A stretch of DNA of 47,055 nt. Source: JBFXAM01 sp050184295 (lineage in GTDB: Bacteria; Planctomycetota; Phycisphaerae; UBA1845; Fen-1342). Positions 25,627 to 34,324 of the stretch are shown piece after piece; position 1 is the first letter of the stretch, and the number at the start of each line of letters is the position of its first letter. Location: assembly GCA_050184295.1 (NCBI GenBank), contig JBFXAM010000026.1, positions 1 through 47,055 of the forward strand. Reading direction: 5' to 3'. The translations under genes were made by a program, and so were the position numbers. The notes under the pieces were generated by a model that was not told where the DNA came from, ran no database searches, and saw only the letters and a program-made list of their open reading frames with translations.

Positions 25627-25928
25627 CGCGTCGATTCCAAACGCCGAAATTCCGGTGCGGGACACACGCACACCGGTGCGCCGCGGCCCACGGCAATCTC
25701 CGATCTTATCGGCAGCGCTGGATCACGTCAGCGATCAGAGGCTTCGGACCGACCCGCGGCGGACGCGGTCCCCCTCTGCAATTCGCGACGCTGGGCTGCG
25801 GCGCGCGATACTTCCACGCCCCGCCGGGCCGTTGCGCGCACTCACCGCGCCCCGTGAGCGGGCGCAAACTCTGCCGGGCTTGACCCCGCGGTGGCGGTGT
25901 CGGGCGCGGTCGGAAGCGCCCCGCCGCG
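25627..25928 (-). other. 302-base gap without a recognised gene
   Basis: Between the Imm21-like gene and the 475-codon gene upstream. It holds a small stem CCGAT-AAG-ATCGG (minus strand, about 25696-25708) and otherwise GC-rich DNA with no convincing ORF, promoter or repeat. Confidence 0.5.
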
Positions 25929-27356
25929 TCAGGCATGTTCGACGCCGCGCGGTGCGACCGGCGTCTGCATGAGTTCAGCGATGATGCCGGGTTTCTCAAT
26001 GACGGTCGCGTGGGCACGGAGCGGGTCGTCGGGTTCGAGCGCGGCCTGGTAGAGGGCTCGCTGGAGCGGCGAATGTTTGCCGGTCTGGAGCGATTCGTCG
26101 TCGTAGCGCACTTCGACGTTTTCGAACCGCAGCAATTGCGGCGCCGCGTGCCCGCGCCCCATCAGCGCCAGATAGCCGAAACCGCGCTCCAGCCACTGGC
26201 GGCCTTCCTCGTCGTCGCCGACGTCGAGTAGTCCGGTCGTGTAACCGGGCTCGAAGAGCGATCGCTCTGCAAGCTGCGGAATTCCCAGGGCCTTGGCGAG
26301 GCGGGCGTTCTGGCCGATGTCGCCGAAATCGCGGAAGACCATGTAATGCGTGAGCGGATCCGGTCGCGAGCTGGGGTCGGAGTGCTCGACCTTGGCGTTG
26401 TAGGCCTTCAGAAACGGCCCCGCGCTGGTGAACTCCAGTCGCACGACTTCGCGCGCCAGAAAGTACGCCACCCGCGAGAGTCCCAGATCGCGATCGAACG
26501 CCGTGCGGATGACGAGCGTCGGCGGAATCTCGACGCGCATGTGCTCGATCGCCTCCGCCGATGCGCCGACGACGTCTTCTCGCACGACCAGGCGGTGCGG
26601 CAGAAAGACGACGTCCTCCCACGATTCGCGCCGCGCCTTGCGCCGCGCCTCGTCCGTTTCCGCGGTGAACGCGTACGGCAGGGGCAGGTGCGCGAGCACT
26701 TTGCCGTTCTGCATCGGGCTGCCCGTCGCTTTCCAGAGGGCGGCGAACTCGGCGCGGTTGACGCGCGGCTTTCCCAGGTATCGCTCGAGCTGCGACTCGA
26801 CGTTGGCCGGGTTGGGTGCGAGTTCGACCGCGACGCCGTGCGCCAGATGTGGAAACAGGTAAATCGCGCGGCGAAGCACATCGTTGAGCTTGGCGGCGGA
26901 TTCCGGCGACTGGGCGGCATCGAGCGAACTGGAGCGCAGCGTCGCGAGCCGCTCGTTGAGCAGCGCGGTGATTGCTTCGAGCCCGCCGTTCTCGACGACG
27001 TCGAGATAGGTGAGGTCGTGGATGAAGCGCCGCAGGTCGCGCCACAACTGCACCTGCGCGGGATCGTCGCTGGCGCCGTGGAGCCGAACAAGCGGCAGGA
27101 GCTGTTCGCGCAGGTGCGGAGCGCGGCCGGGGCGCGGCGGCTCGGCGGCGAGCGCGCTCAGCAGGTCGTGAACGTGGCGGACGGCGGGCGCGACGTTGCC
27201 GGGCCCGCCGGCGAAGTCGACCACGCGCGTTACGCCGGCGGCCAGCGTGCGCAGCGCGTTGACAACCAGGTTTGAGAGTGCATCGCCGCGCAACTCCAGC
27301 GTCGTCGGAGCCTCGTTCATCGTGGGCGCCCAGGATTTTTCAAATAGTCTGCGCAT
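25929..27356 (-). CDS. Conserved-looking protein of unknown function
   Basis: 475 aa from ATG 27356; an in-frame ATG at 27320 (MNEAPTTLEL) is an equally good start. No signal peptide and no strong membrane helix, so probably cytoplasmic. The composition is that of a real protein: mixed helices and strands, with motifs such as WKATGSPMQNGKVLAHLPLP, DRDLGLSRVAYFLAREVV and FGDIGQNARLAKALGIPQLAE. I do not recognise a family or active site. The downstream neighbour is the Imm21-like gene after 302 bases. There is no evidence that it is a toxin. Confidence 0.8.
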   Translation of the reverse strand: MRRLFEKSWAPTMNEAPTTLELRGDALSNLVVNALRTLAAGVTRVVDFAGGPGNVAPAVRHVHDLLSALAAEPPRPGRAPHLREQLLPLVRLHGASDDPAQVQLWRDLRRFIHDLTYLDVVENGGLEAITALLNERLATLRSSSLDAAQSPESAAKLNDVLRRAIYLFPHLAHGVAVELAPNPANVESQLERYLGKPRVNRAEFAALWKATGSPMQNGKVLAHLPLPYAFTAETDEARRKARRESWEDVVFLPHRLVVREDVVGASAEAIEHMRVEIPPTLVIRTAFDRDLGLSRVAYFLAREVVRLEFTSAGPFLKAYNAKVEHSDPSSRPDPLTHYMVFRDFGDIGQNARLAKALGIPQLAERSLFEPGYTTGLLDVGDDEEGRQWLERGFGYLALMGRGHAAPQLLRFENVEVRYDDESLQTGKHSPLQRALYQAALEPDDPLRAHATVIEKPGIIAELMQTPVAPRGVEHA

Positions 27357-27475
27357 CGGGCGGCCGGCGGAGAGAGCCGCCGGTCAGCGCACGCCCGATC
27401 GCTGCCAGATGATTGAATACACGGACCGGGCGTCGGACCAGTCCCCGGGGTCCGGAATCGTCCGCGCGAGCCGCG

Positions 27476-28534
27476 TCAAACCGGCTCTCCGGCCGCCGCC
27501 CACGTCGCCCGCGCGAAATCCGTCTGCTCGCAGAACGACTTTCGCAGCCGGAGCAGCAGCCGGATGTACGCCAGCATCACCGCCAGGAACAGGACACCGA
27601 CCGTCGCGCCGACGCACCCGAACGCGGGGAGCATGTTCGCGACCGGCGTTGCCGGCGCGGTCGTGGCCCGCGGCCCGGCGGCGCCGATCGGCGCGGTCGC
27701 CGCGGGCGCAGTCCGGCCGGTCCCGCCCGTTGGCGTCTGCACGACCAGGTTGCCGCCCTGAACGGTCACACCGACAGTCGCCCGGCGCGCGCCACCGGCG
27801 ATCGCAAACAGCGCCCCGACCGCGCCCGCGATGAGCATCAAAGCCCAAATGACGATCAACCAGCGGCGGACGACGGACGCGCGTCTCGACAGCCCATAAT
27901 CAGGAATTCGTAGTGCGAGCTTCTCGAAGTACACCAGCTTGCAGTATTCGCCGACGATCCCGATCAGCCCGCAGGCGAGCCCCAGGAGTCCGAGGAGGAT
28001 CAGGATTGGCGTCGTCAGCGGCAGGGTGTGGGCGAGCACCTGGATCACGCCGGCGAACAGGCCGACGATCAGCGCGAAGCGAATGATCCGTCGCGTGCGC
28101 CCATAGCGATCTTCGCCCAACCCGCTCGGATCGCGCTCGGTGACGAGCCAGGCGCCGTACACGCCCAGCAGGCTGCCCACGATCCCGACCACGGCCGCCA
28201 TCACCGGGCTGGTCACCGCACCGAGTGCGCCGCCGGCGACGTTCGCGAGAACCGCGACCAGAATCCCCCACAGCAAATAGGAGATGCCGCGGCTCAGCTT
28301 GCGCAGCCAGTCCGGGTCGGCGAAGCGCAGCAGATCGCCGTGCGTCGAGAGCCCGCACGGGATGCCGCATTCCGGACAGCGCGAGTCGCGCGGCAGGCCG
28401 CGCAGGTTGTATTCGCATCCGCGGCAGGGCAGGTCGATCGCGATGACGCCGGCGGAGTCGAACAACGTCGCTTCGCTGATCGGATTCAGATAGGCGTCGG
28501 CGGCCGCGGACGCGGCGTTGGGCGTGCTCGTCAT
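27476..28534 (-). CDS. Zinc-ribbon polytopic membrane protein
   Basis: 352 aa from ATG 28534. After about 30 polar residues there is a zinc ribbon, CRGCEYNLRGL followed by CPECGIPC, of the kind common in planctomycete membrane proteins. Six or so hydrophobic segments follow (for example ISYLLWGILVAVLANVAGGA and IIRFALIVGLFAGVIQVLA). A loop rich in Thr/Gly/Ala/Pro (about 265-305) precedes the last helix. Function is unknown. Upstream ATG 28564 would add ten residues. Confidence 0.82.
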   Translation of the reverse strand: MTSTPNAASAAADAYLNPISEATLFDSAGVIAIDLPCRGCEYNLRGLPRDSRCPECGIPCGLSTHGDLLRFADPDWLRKLSRGISYLLWGILVAVLANVAGGALGAVTSPVMAAVVGIVGSLLGVYGAWLVTERDPSGLGEDRYGRTRRIIRFALIVGLFAGVIQVLAHTLPLTTPILILLGLLGLACGLIGIVGEYCKLVYFEKLALRIPDYGLSRRASVVRRWLIVIWALMLIAGAVGALFAIAGGARRATVGVTVQGGNLVVQTPTGGTGRTAPAATAPIGAAGPRATTAPATPVANMLPAFGCVGATVGVLFLAVMLAYIRLLLRLRKSFCEQTDFARATWAAAGEPV

Positions 28535-28688
28535 GCTCCGGCTCCGCGGACCGGCCGCTGCCACAGGCGTGGAGTGCCACGGCGGCCTGGCGGGCGTATT
28601 GTAGTGACAACTCGCGCGGATGGACCTCCCGCCGCGGGAGATTCGCCGTTCCGTGCCGCTGGCGCCACGCCGGCCGGTCGAACACCCG

Positions 28689-28950
28689 CTACGGTTGTTG
28701 CAGGGCGGCGGATGGCGCCGCCGCGCACGAGTAAGTCAGCCGGTTCGCCCCGATCGGGAAATCGCGCTGCCAACGCTCGAGTCCGTCGGGGCGCGTAGCC
28801 CACTCGTTCGCGGGATGCGCCCGATCGCGCTGTATTTGGCTCTCGAACGCGGCGATCCAGCCGGCGACGACGCTGTCGCACGGGTTGCCCATGACCGTGT
28901 AGGTGTGCACGGCATCGCGCAGTGCCCCGCCAACCAAGGCCCCAACAGAA
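28689..28950 (-). pseudogene. Possible decayed coding fragment
   Basis: In the frame ending at 28689, about 70 codons (from HTYTVMGNPCDSVVAGWIAA to the stop) have nearly all G or C third positions, with the first 24 without exception, which is coding-like. Upstream of about 28915 that bias is lost in this frame, while the next frame reads LENLDFLLGPWLAG. A frameshifted remnant of a gene is a fair reading. I do not recognise the protein, and no start codon with a ribosome-binding site is visible. Confidence 0.3.
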
Positions 28951-29064
28951 AATCGAGGTTTTCCAGCGTGCCGCAAGGGCGTCCGCGCCGCAAAGGCGAG
29001 CGCGCGAACGAGCGGGCCGGTCGGTCTGGCCGAGGCCGCGGCCGTGGAAAAATCCCCCCCGCGC

Positions 29065-29093
29065 TTGACATTGTAAGTGTACACTTACATAAT
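29065..29093 (+). promoter_or_regulatory. Consensus promoter with a palindromic operator in its spacer
   Basis: TTGACA (29065-29070), a 17-base spacer and CATAAT (29088-29093): a near-perfect sigma-70 promoter. Within it, TGTAAGTGTACACTTACA (29072-29089) is a perfect 18-base palindrome that fills the spacer and touches the -10. A dimeric regulator bound there would block or remodel RNA polymerase. TetR, GntR, PadR and MerR families use such sites; the sequence does not decide among them and no regulator gene lies nearby. It drives the gene at 29123. Confidence 0.75.
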
Positions 29094-29108
29094 TGGAGAG
29101 GAGGCTTC

Positions 29109-29126
29109 GTGGAGAACGTTGGATGA
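29109..29126 (+). other. Candidate five-codon leader ORF
   Basis: GTG GAG AAC GTT GGA TGA follows a perfect AGGAGG (29099-29104) by 4 bases, and its TGA overlaps the ATG of the next gene as ATGA. It could couple translation of the downstream gene to the strong ribosome-binding site, which is otherwise too far (18 bases) from that ATG. Confidence 0.25.
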
Positions 29127-29461
29127 ACATCACCACGCGTGTTGCGCTGCGCTGGATCGCGCGCGCCGGACTTGTCGTGTGGGCCGCATTCTGGACCTGG
29201 TTCGCCATCGCCGCCGGCGCGTCCGACGGCGCCGCGGCCCTGCCACATGTCGCGAAGATCGTTGGCGGGGTCGTCACGGTGGCGCTCGTCGCCTGGCGGT
29301 GGCCCGCAGTCGGCGGACCGCTGGCGGTCGCGGCGGGAGCCGCGGCGTGGACGTACTTCCCGCACCCCGGCGCCCAGGCACTGCTTGCGACGCCGGCAAT
29401 TGCGCTGGGAATACTCGCGTTTTTCACGCGACCGCACGTGCCGCGCCCGGCGCTCGCGTGA
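29123..29461 (+). CDS. Small polytopic membrane protein under the palindromic promoter
   Basis: 112 aa, with about four hydrophobic segments (about 12-31, 40-57, 63-80 and 86-102) and short loops; no cysteines or metal motif. Family not recognised. It is the only gene driven by the promoter-operator at 29065-29093, so its expression is probably tightly regulated. A GGAG 8 bases before ATG 29123 supports this start; TTG 29093 is the upstream alternative. The stop is 21 bases before the convergent gene end. Confidence 0.75.
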   Translation: MNITTRVALRWIARAGLVVWAAFWTWFAIAAGASDGAAALPHVAKIVGGVVTVALVAWRWPAVGGPLAVAAGAAAWTYFPHPGAQALLATPAIALGILAFFTRPHVPRPALA

Positions 29462-29482
29462 GCGCCGCCGCGCCCCGGCCGA

Positions 29483-30271
29483 TCAGGCAGCCATGATGTC
29501 GGCGAGCCGGTCGCGCTCCGGCGGCGGCAGCGGACTCTGCCACGCCGCGAGGAATGCCATCGCCTCGCGCTCGGTGACGGCCCGACGGGCCGGGCGTCCG
29601 CGCGTCGACCAGAGCTCAAGCATCAGCACGACCGTCTTGCCGGTGCTCACATAACGCAGCACGGCGCACGAGTCGCGCCGCGTGTACAGTTGCAGCCTTG
29701 CCCGCGGTTCGCCGCGCGCCCTCACGACCGCGATCGCACCGGGCAGCAGAAACCACTTTCCACCGAGTCCGCCAAGCAGCGCAACCACCGTGACCACGGC
29801 TGCGATCGCGAGCGCGCCGAACAGCATGGCCGCTGCGATCCGATCATCCCCGCCCACGAGCCAGCCGACACCGAGCGAGACGACGACCGCCGCGCCGATG
29901 ATCCCGATGATCCACTTGGCAAAGCGGGCCACCCGCTCCTCGCGCGTCGGCGTCGGACCCGACAACACGTCAAACTGGTCATCGCCGCTGCCAAACTCGA
30001 TCGGCTCGAACGGATCGGTGAACGGCGGCGGCGGCTCGATGCGCACCCCGCGTCCGATGAACGCGAGTCCGGCGGGGGCGCCGCGGAACATCACGTCGAG
30101 CGCCGCGCCGCGGAACTTCGCAAAGCTCCATGGGTCGCGATACCAAGGCGTGGCGCGCCAGGCCGCGTTGAGTTCGCTCAGCGCTTTCTCGCCAAGCGTC
30201 GGCGAGCATAGGCCGCGCCGGCGGTCGACCGACACAACGTGTGCGAAGTCGGTCGCTTCCGGAACGGCCAT
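29483..30271 (-). CDS. Membrane protein of unknown function
   Basis: 262 aa. A polar N-terminal region of about 120 residues contains a Pro-rich stretch (RIEPPPPFTDPFEPIEFGSG). Two adjacent helices follow at about 124-145 and 150-172 (WIIGIIGAAVVVSLGVGWLV, MLFGALAIAAVVTVVALLGG). A C-terminal domain ends near ERDRLADIMAA. No family or active site recognised. It lies 53 bases upstream of the end of the cystathionine beta-synthase gene region and runs the same way; co-transcription is possible. Confidence 0.75.
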   Translation of the reverse strand: MAVPEATDFAHVVSVDRRRGLCSPTLGEKALSELNAAWRATPWYRDPWSFAKFRGAALDVMFRGAPAGLAFIGRGVRIEPPPPFTDPFEPIEFGSGDDQFDVLSGPTPTREERVARFAKWIIGIIGAAVVVSLGVGWLVGGDDRIAAAMLFGALAIAAVVTVVALLGGLGGKWFLLPGAIAVVRARGEPRARLQLYTRRDSCAVLRYVSTGKTVVLMLELWSTRGRPARRAVTEREAMAFLAAWQSPLPPPERDRLADIMAA

Positions 30272-30324
30272 GGCGATTCCAGCGGTGTTCGTCTACCGTC
30301 TGCGGCGAGGTCGAGCGCCGCGCG

Positions 30325-31707
30325 TCACCCCGCGACCGGCGTCGCGGCGGCGGCGTTCGCGCGATCCCAGAAATTCACCAGATCGATCCGGGTAATGATG
30401 CTCGCAATCCGCCCGCCGCGCCGCACGAGCACGCCGGTGTTCCCCGAGAGCAGCAGCCGGTAGATTTCGTCGACCTTGGTCGCGTCGTCGACCTCGGGCA
30501 GGGGCCGGGCCATGATGTCGCGCAGCTTCACGGCGCGCGGGTCGTGACCTTCATGCAACAGGCGCGCCAGCGTCACTTCCTGGATCGCGCCGACCGAACG
30601 CCCGTGATCGAGGATCGGCACCTGCGAGATGGCGGTGTCGCGGCATAGATCGATCGCGTCCTGCATGCAGTGCTCCGGCGACAAATGGTGCACCTCGCGC
30701 TCGGGGTCCATGGCCAGCAGGTCGGCCGCGACGAACAGCTTGCGGCCCGTGTCCAGGTAGCCGTGCTCGCGCATCCAATCGTCGTTGTACATCTTGCTCA
30801 GGTAGTTGCGCCCCGTGTCCGGCAGAACCGCGACGAGCAGGTCGTTTGCGGTCAATCGCTGGGCATAACGCAGCGCGGCGCCGACCGCCGTCCCGCACGA
30901 GCCGCCGACCAGCAGCCCCTCGAGTCGGGCGAGCTTGCGGGCGGCGAGGAACGACTCGGCGTCGGAGACGCGGACCCAGTCGTCGACCATTTGGCTGTTG
31001 AACGTCTTGGGGACATAATCCTCGCCGATGCCTTCGACCAACCACGGTCCCGGCTTGCCGCCGGAGAGCACGGAACCCTCGGGGTCCGCGCCAACCACGC
31101 GGATGTTGGGGTTGCGCTCCTTGAGATACTTTCCGACGCCGCTGATCGTGCCGCCGGTGCCGATGCCGCTGACGAAACAGGTGACGCGCCCCTGGGTCTG
31201 CTCCCAGATTTCGGGTCCGGTCGTGAGGTAGTGAATCTCGGGATTGGCGAGATTGGTGAACTGGTTCGGCTGCCACGCGTGGGGGATTTCGTTCAGCAGG
31301 CGGGCGGCGACGCCGGCGTAGCTGTCCGGCGAGTCCGGCGCGACGTTGGTCGGCACAATCACCACTTCGGCGCCGTACGCGCGCAGCAACCGGATCTTTT
31401 CGTCGCTCATCTTGTCCGGCATCACGAAGATGCAGCGATAGCCCTTCACCGCCGCGACCAGCGCCAGCCCGACGCCGGTGTTGCCCGACGTCGCTTCGAT
31501 GATCGTCGAGACGCCGGGCTTCAGCATCCCTTCGCGCTCGGCCTTCTCGATCATCGCGCGGGCGACGCGGTCCTTGATGCTGGCGCCGGGATTGAAAAAC
31601 TCGACCTTCGCGTAGATCGGGCACGCCAACCCTTCGGCGACACGATTCAGCCGGACGAGAGGTGTGCGGCCGATGGTCTCGAGAACGCTGTTGAATGTTC
31701 CGTACAT
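30325..31707 (-). CDS. cbs: Cystathionine beta-synthase
   Basis: 460 aa cytoplasmic PLP enzyme condensing homocysteine with serine (or, in related enzymes, making cysteine). The PLP lysine is K45 in NPGASIKDR; TSGNTG (about 74) and GTGGTISGVGKYL (about 185) bind the cofactor phosphate. PDTGRNYLSKMYNDDWM before residue 320 is typical of cystathionine beta-synthase rather than CysK. The C-terminal about 120 residues form two CBS domains (VHHLSPEHCMQDAIDLC and DIMARPLPEVDDATKVDEIY), which usually bind adenosyl ligands. It points to reverse transsulfuration. It is divergent from the heparinase-like gene. Confidence 0.92.
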   Translation of the reverse strand: MYGTFNSVLETIGRTPLVRLNRVAEGLACPIYAKVEFFNPGASIKDRVARAMIEKAEREGMLKPGVSTIIEATSGNTGVGLALVAAVKGYRCIFVMPDKMSDEKIRLLRAYGAEVVIVPTNVAPDSPDSYAGVAARLLNEIPHAWQPNQFTNLANPEIHYLTTGPEIWEQTQGRVTCFVSGIGTGGTISGVGKYLKERNPNIRVVGADPEGSVLSGGKPGPWLVEGIGEDYVPKTFNSQMVDDWVRVSDAESFLAARKLARLEGLLVGGSCGTAVGAALRYAQRLTANDLLVAVLPDTGRNYLSKMYNDDWMREHGYLDTGRKLFVAADLLAMDPEREVHHLSPEHCMQDAIDLCRDTAISQVPILDHGRSVGAIQEVTLARLLHEGHDPRAVKLRDIMARPLPEVDDATKVDEIYRLLLSGNTGVLVRRGGRIASIITRIDLVNFWDRANAAAATPVAG

Positions 31708-31861
31708 GATGGCCTCAGGCTGCGCATTTCAGTCAATCGACGTACGCGGTCACCGATTCCGCCGGCCCCCCGCGGGACGCGCGAGGTGCCGCGGCGCGCC
31801 GCACGGTGGTCCCGATTCATCCAATCGGTCGGTCGCGGGCGGCGGCGCGAGCATCCGTCAG

Positions 31862-31867
31862 TATAAT
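31862..31867 (+). promoter_or_regulatory. TATAAT box for leaderless transcript
   Basis: A perfect TATAAT ends 6 bases before ATG 31874, so standard spacing puts +1 on the A of the ATG itself. No ribosome-binding site is visible, and no -35 match is seen 16-18 bases upstream. Confidence 0.5.
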
Positions 31868-31873
31868 CCGGCC

Positions 31874-34222
31874 ATGTTCCGCCCGAACCTCCCGCCCGTT
31901 CGTCGGGGACTGTTCTTCCGGGTCGCGTTGCTCGCATGCGGTGCGCTCGCGCCGTGTGTCATTGCTCAGCCCGATCGTCCCCGGTTGCTGCTGCGCCCCA
32001 AAGACGTGCCGCGCGTCCGGCATGCGTGCGGCCTTGGCTCGCCGGCGCCGGACGCCGCCGGCTTCGGGAAGTTTGGCGCCGGCGCGGACCACTACGCCGC
32101 GCTGCGCCTGCATTTCTCGGCCCATCCCGGCGGGATCGTGTTGCCCGGCGAGCTGCTCGGGGCCGCATTCCTCTATCGCATCGAGGATCACGAAGCGACG
32201 CGCGGCCGGGTGCGAGCGCTTCTCGGCGCCTGGTATTCGCAGCCCGACTGGGTGACGCGCGATCCGCTGGAGGCGGTCCTCGCGCTCGACTGGGCGTGGG
32301 ACGCGCTTCCCGGCGATGTGCGGAGCGAGTACCTGCTCGCCGCGCGCGAACGGGCCCGCCCGCTGACGCCTGCGGACAGCCCACTGGAGCCGCGCGTGTT
32401 TCGGGAGAAGCTGGCGGCGCTGGCGTTGGCGGTCGCGGTGAGCGAGCGCGACGACCCTGGGGCGGCGTGGGCTTCGCTCCGCCGCGAACTGCTCACCGCG
32501 GGACGAACTTATTTTGAAACGACCTTTCCGCTCTACGTGCTCTGGCGCGGACTGGCGCCAACGTCGCCCGCGGCGGCGGCCGCCGAAGAGAGCGACACCG
32601 TGCTGGCGGTCGAGCTGGCCGGCGCGGCGCTCGAGCTGGCGGTTTGGCCGACGTATCACGAATCGATCGGACGCTGGATGGAGCACTATCTCCTGGCGGA
32701 CGTCACTCATCCCGCATTGCATCACCAGTTCCTGCGGGACGACTGCAACGCCGCCGCGCTGACGCCGGCGCCGTCCTGGGACTCGCTTTACCCGCTGACC
32801 GCGCACCTGCTCGCGGCGCGCACGCGCGATCCGGCCGCGGCCCGCGTTGCGGACCGCATCGAGGCGCGCCTGCGCGACGAGCGCGGCGCCGCCGAGCGCG
32901 CCGCGTGGCGCTGGGTTCCGCTCGCGTTCGACCTGCGGCCGATCGCCCGCGCCGATCTCACGCGCCTGCCGCGCGCCCGAAACCTGGGCGGCGCCGTCGT
33001 CTTTCGCGGCGGCGACGTGCCCCGCGAAAGCGTCGTGTGGATCGAAGCGGGGCAGCCGTACCTGCGACGCAGCCAGCACTTCGACGCCGGGCACTTCTTG
33101 ATTCGGCGGCGCGGACACCTCGCGGGCTCGGCGAGCGCCGACGTCGCGCTCGAAGCGGTGGGAAGCAAGGGTGGCGAAATGCGCCTCGGGGAGGAGCCGG
33201 GCACGTTCGACTTCGCGCAGTTCTCCGTCGCAACGATTGCGCACAACGCGATCGTCGTGTGGGACGAAGCGCGTGCGCCGCGCTGGTACGGCGAGTTGTT
33301 CCGCCCCGTCGGCGGGCAGCGCCTGATCGAGGACACGTGCACGGACTTCACCATCGCGCTCGAGTCCAGCAGTCGCCGCACGGCTCGCCAACTGGCATTC
33401 GGCCAGGGCGACGATGCGGCGTACCTGGCGCTCGACCTCAAGCCGGCGTATCAGCCGGAACAGCTCGCGCGCTACACGCGCGAGTTTGTGTTCTTCTGGG
33501 ATCAGGCGCTGCTGGTCATCGACCGCATCGAGGTCGCGAGCGAGCGCATGACGCCGACCTGGGTGTTGCAGGCGCCGGCGCGACCCACCGTCGACGAGCG
33601 CGCCCTCGCGGCCGACGACCACGTCAGCGGCCGCGACAATGAGAGCGGCGTCTGGCGCGTGGACGGCGCACGACACCTACGCTGGGCGGATCACGACGGC
33701 GCGCTCTGGTGCCTTCCGCTCGCGCCGCTGGAGCGGCGCGTCCGCGTCGTCGGCGGACCCGCCGAGCGCCGCACGGTGCCGCGCGGGATGTTCGCCGGCC
33801 GCGAGTACATCGGCGGCAGCGCCGCGGGCTTCGAGCGCATCATCGTGCCCGCGGAGCGCCACCAGGCTCGCAATGCGTGGTTTTCGCTGGGGCAGCCGAC
33901 CGTCCTCGGCCCTCATTTCGGGGCGCAGCCGCATTGGGGACGACTCGAGATCGAGCCCGCGACACGCGGCGGTGCGACGGTGTTTGTGACGCTGCTGGTG
34001 ACCGACGAAGCGACCGGCAGGCTCGCCCCCGACGCGACGGTCGAGCGCGCCCCCGACGCGCTCACGATTCACGCCCGCCTCGGCGATCGCCGCGCGACGC
34101 TGAAGTTGAAGCCCGACGCCGCGATCGGCGGGTCGATCCGCCTTGAGAGCGCGACGACGCGCGAGTGGGAACTGCCCAGGGCCATCGAGCCCGACCGCCC
34201 GCTGGCAACCGAACCGCGCTGA
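31874..34222 (+). CDS. Heparinase II/III-like protein
   Basis: 782 aa secreted or periplasmic protein. The signal peptide (RRGLFFRVALLACGALAPCV, cleaved near IAQ) is followed by an alpha-helical region (about 100-370) and a beta-sandwich. The heparinase II/III core is visible as GHFLIRRRGHLAGSAS and VATIAHNAIVVWDEA near residue 455, with FFWDQALLVIDRIE further on. Members cleave acidic polysaccharides or act as alginate-lyase-like enzymes; the substrate is unknown. ATG 31874 is chosen because of the signal peptide and the TATAAT six bases upstream. It ends 102 bases before the convergent trpE. Confidence 0.85.
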   Translation: MFRPNLPPVRRGLFFRVALLACGALAPCVIAQPDRPRLLLRPKDVPRVRHACGLGSPAPDAAGFGKFGAGADHYAALRLHFSAHPGGIVLPGELLGAAFLYRIEDHEATRGRVRALLGAWYSQPDWVTRDPLEAVLALDWAWDALPGDVRSEYLLAARERARPLTPADSPLEPRVFREKLAALALAVAVSERDDPGAAWASLRRELLTAGRTYFETTFPLYVLWRGLAPTSPAAAAAEESDTVLAVELAGAALELAVWPTYHESIGRWMEHYLLADVTHPALHHQFLRDDCNAAALTPAPSWDSLYPLTAHLLAARTRDPAAARVADRIEARLRDERGAAERAAWRWVPLAFDLRPIARADLTRLPRARNLGGAVVFRGGDVPRESVVWIEAGQPYLRRSQHFDAGHFLIRRRGHLAGSASADVALEAVGSKGGEMRLGEEPGTFDFAQFSVATIAHNAIVVWDEARAPRWYGELFRPVGGQRLIEDTCTDFTIALESSSRRTARQLAFGQGDDAAYLALDLKPAYQPEQLARYTREFVFFWDQALLVIDRIEVASERMTPTWVLQAPARPTVDERALAADDHVSGRDNESGVWRVDGARHLRWADHDGALWCLPLAPLERRVRVVGGPAERRTVPRGMFAGREYIGGSAAGFERIIVPAERHQARNAWFSLGQPTVLGPHFGAQPHWGRLEIEPATRGGATVFVTLLVTDEATGRLAPDATVERAPDALTIHARLGDRRATLKLKPDAAIGGSIRLESATTREWELPRAIEPDRPLATEPR

Positions 34223-34324
34223 GCGGCGAGGTGTTCATATTGAGGCGGCGTCACGCGCGCGGGCCGCGACGCGGGCGCGGACCGGCGCATGCCGCCGAGC
34301 GGGCGCGGGGCGACATTCGCGCGC

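Noticed and set aside
28620..29126. 168-codon rightward ORF before the small membrane protein
   Set aside because: It runs through the promoter and operator, is Arg-rich, and its codon bias is poorer than that of the minus strand in the same place.
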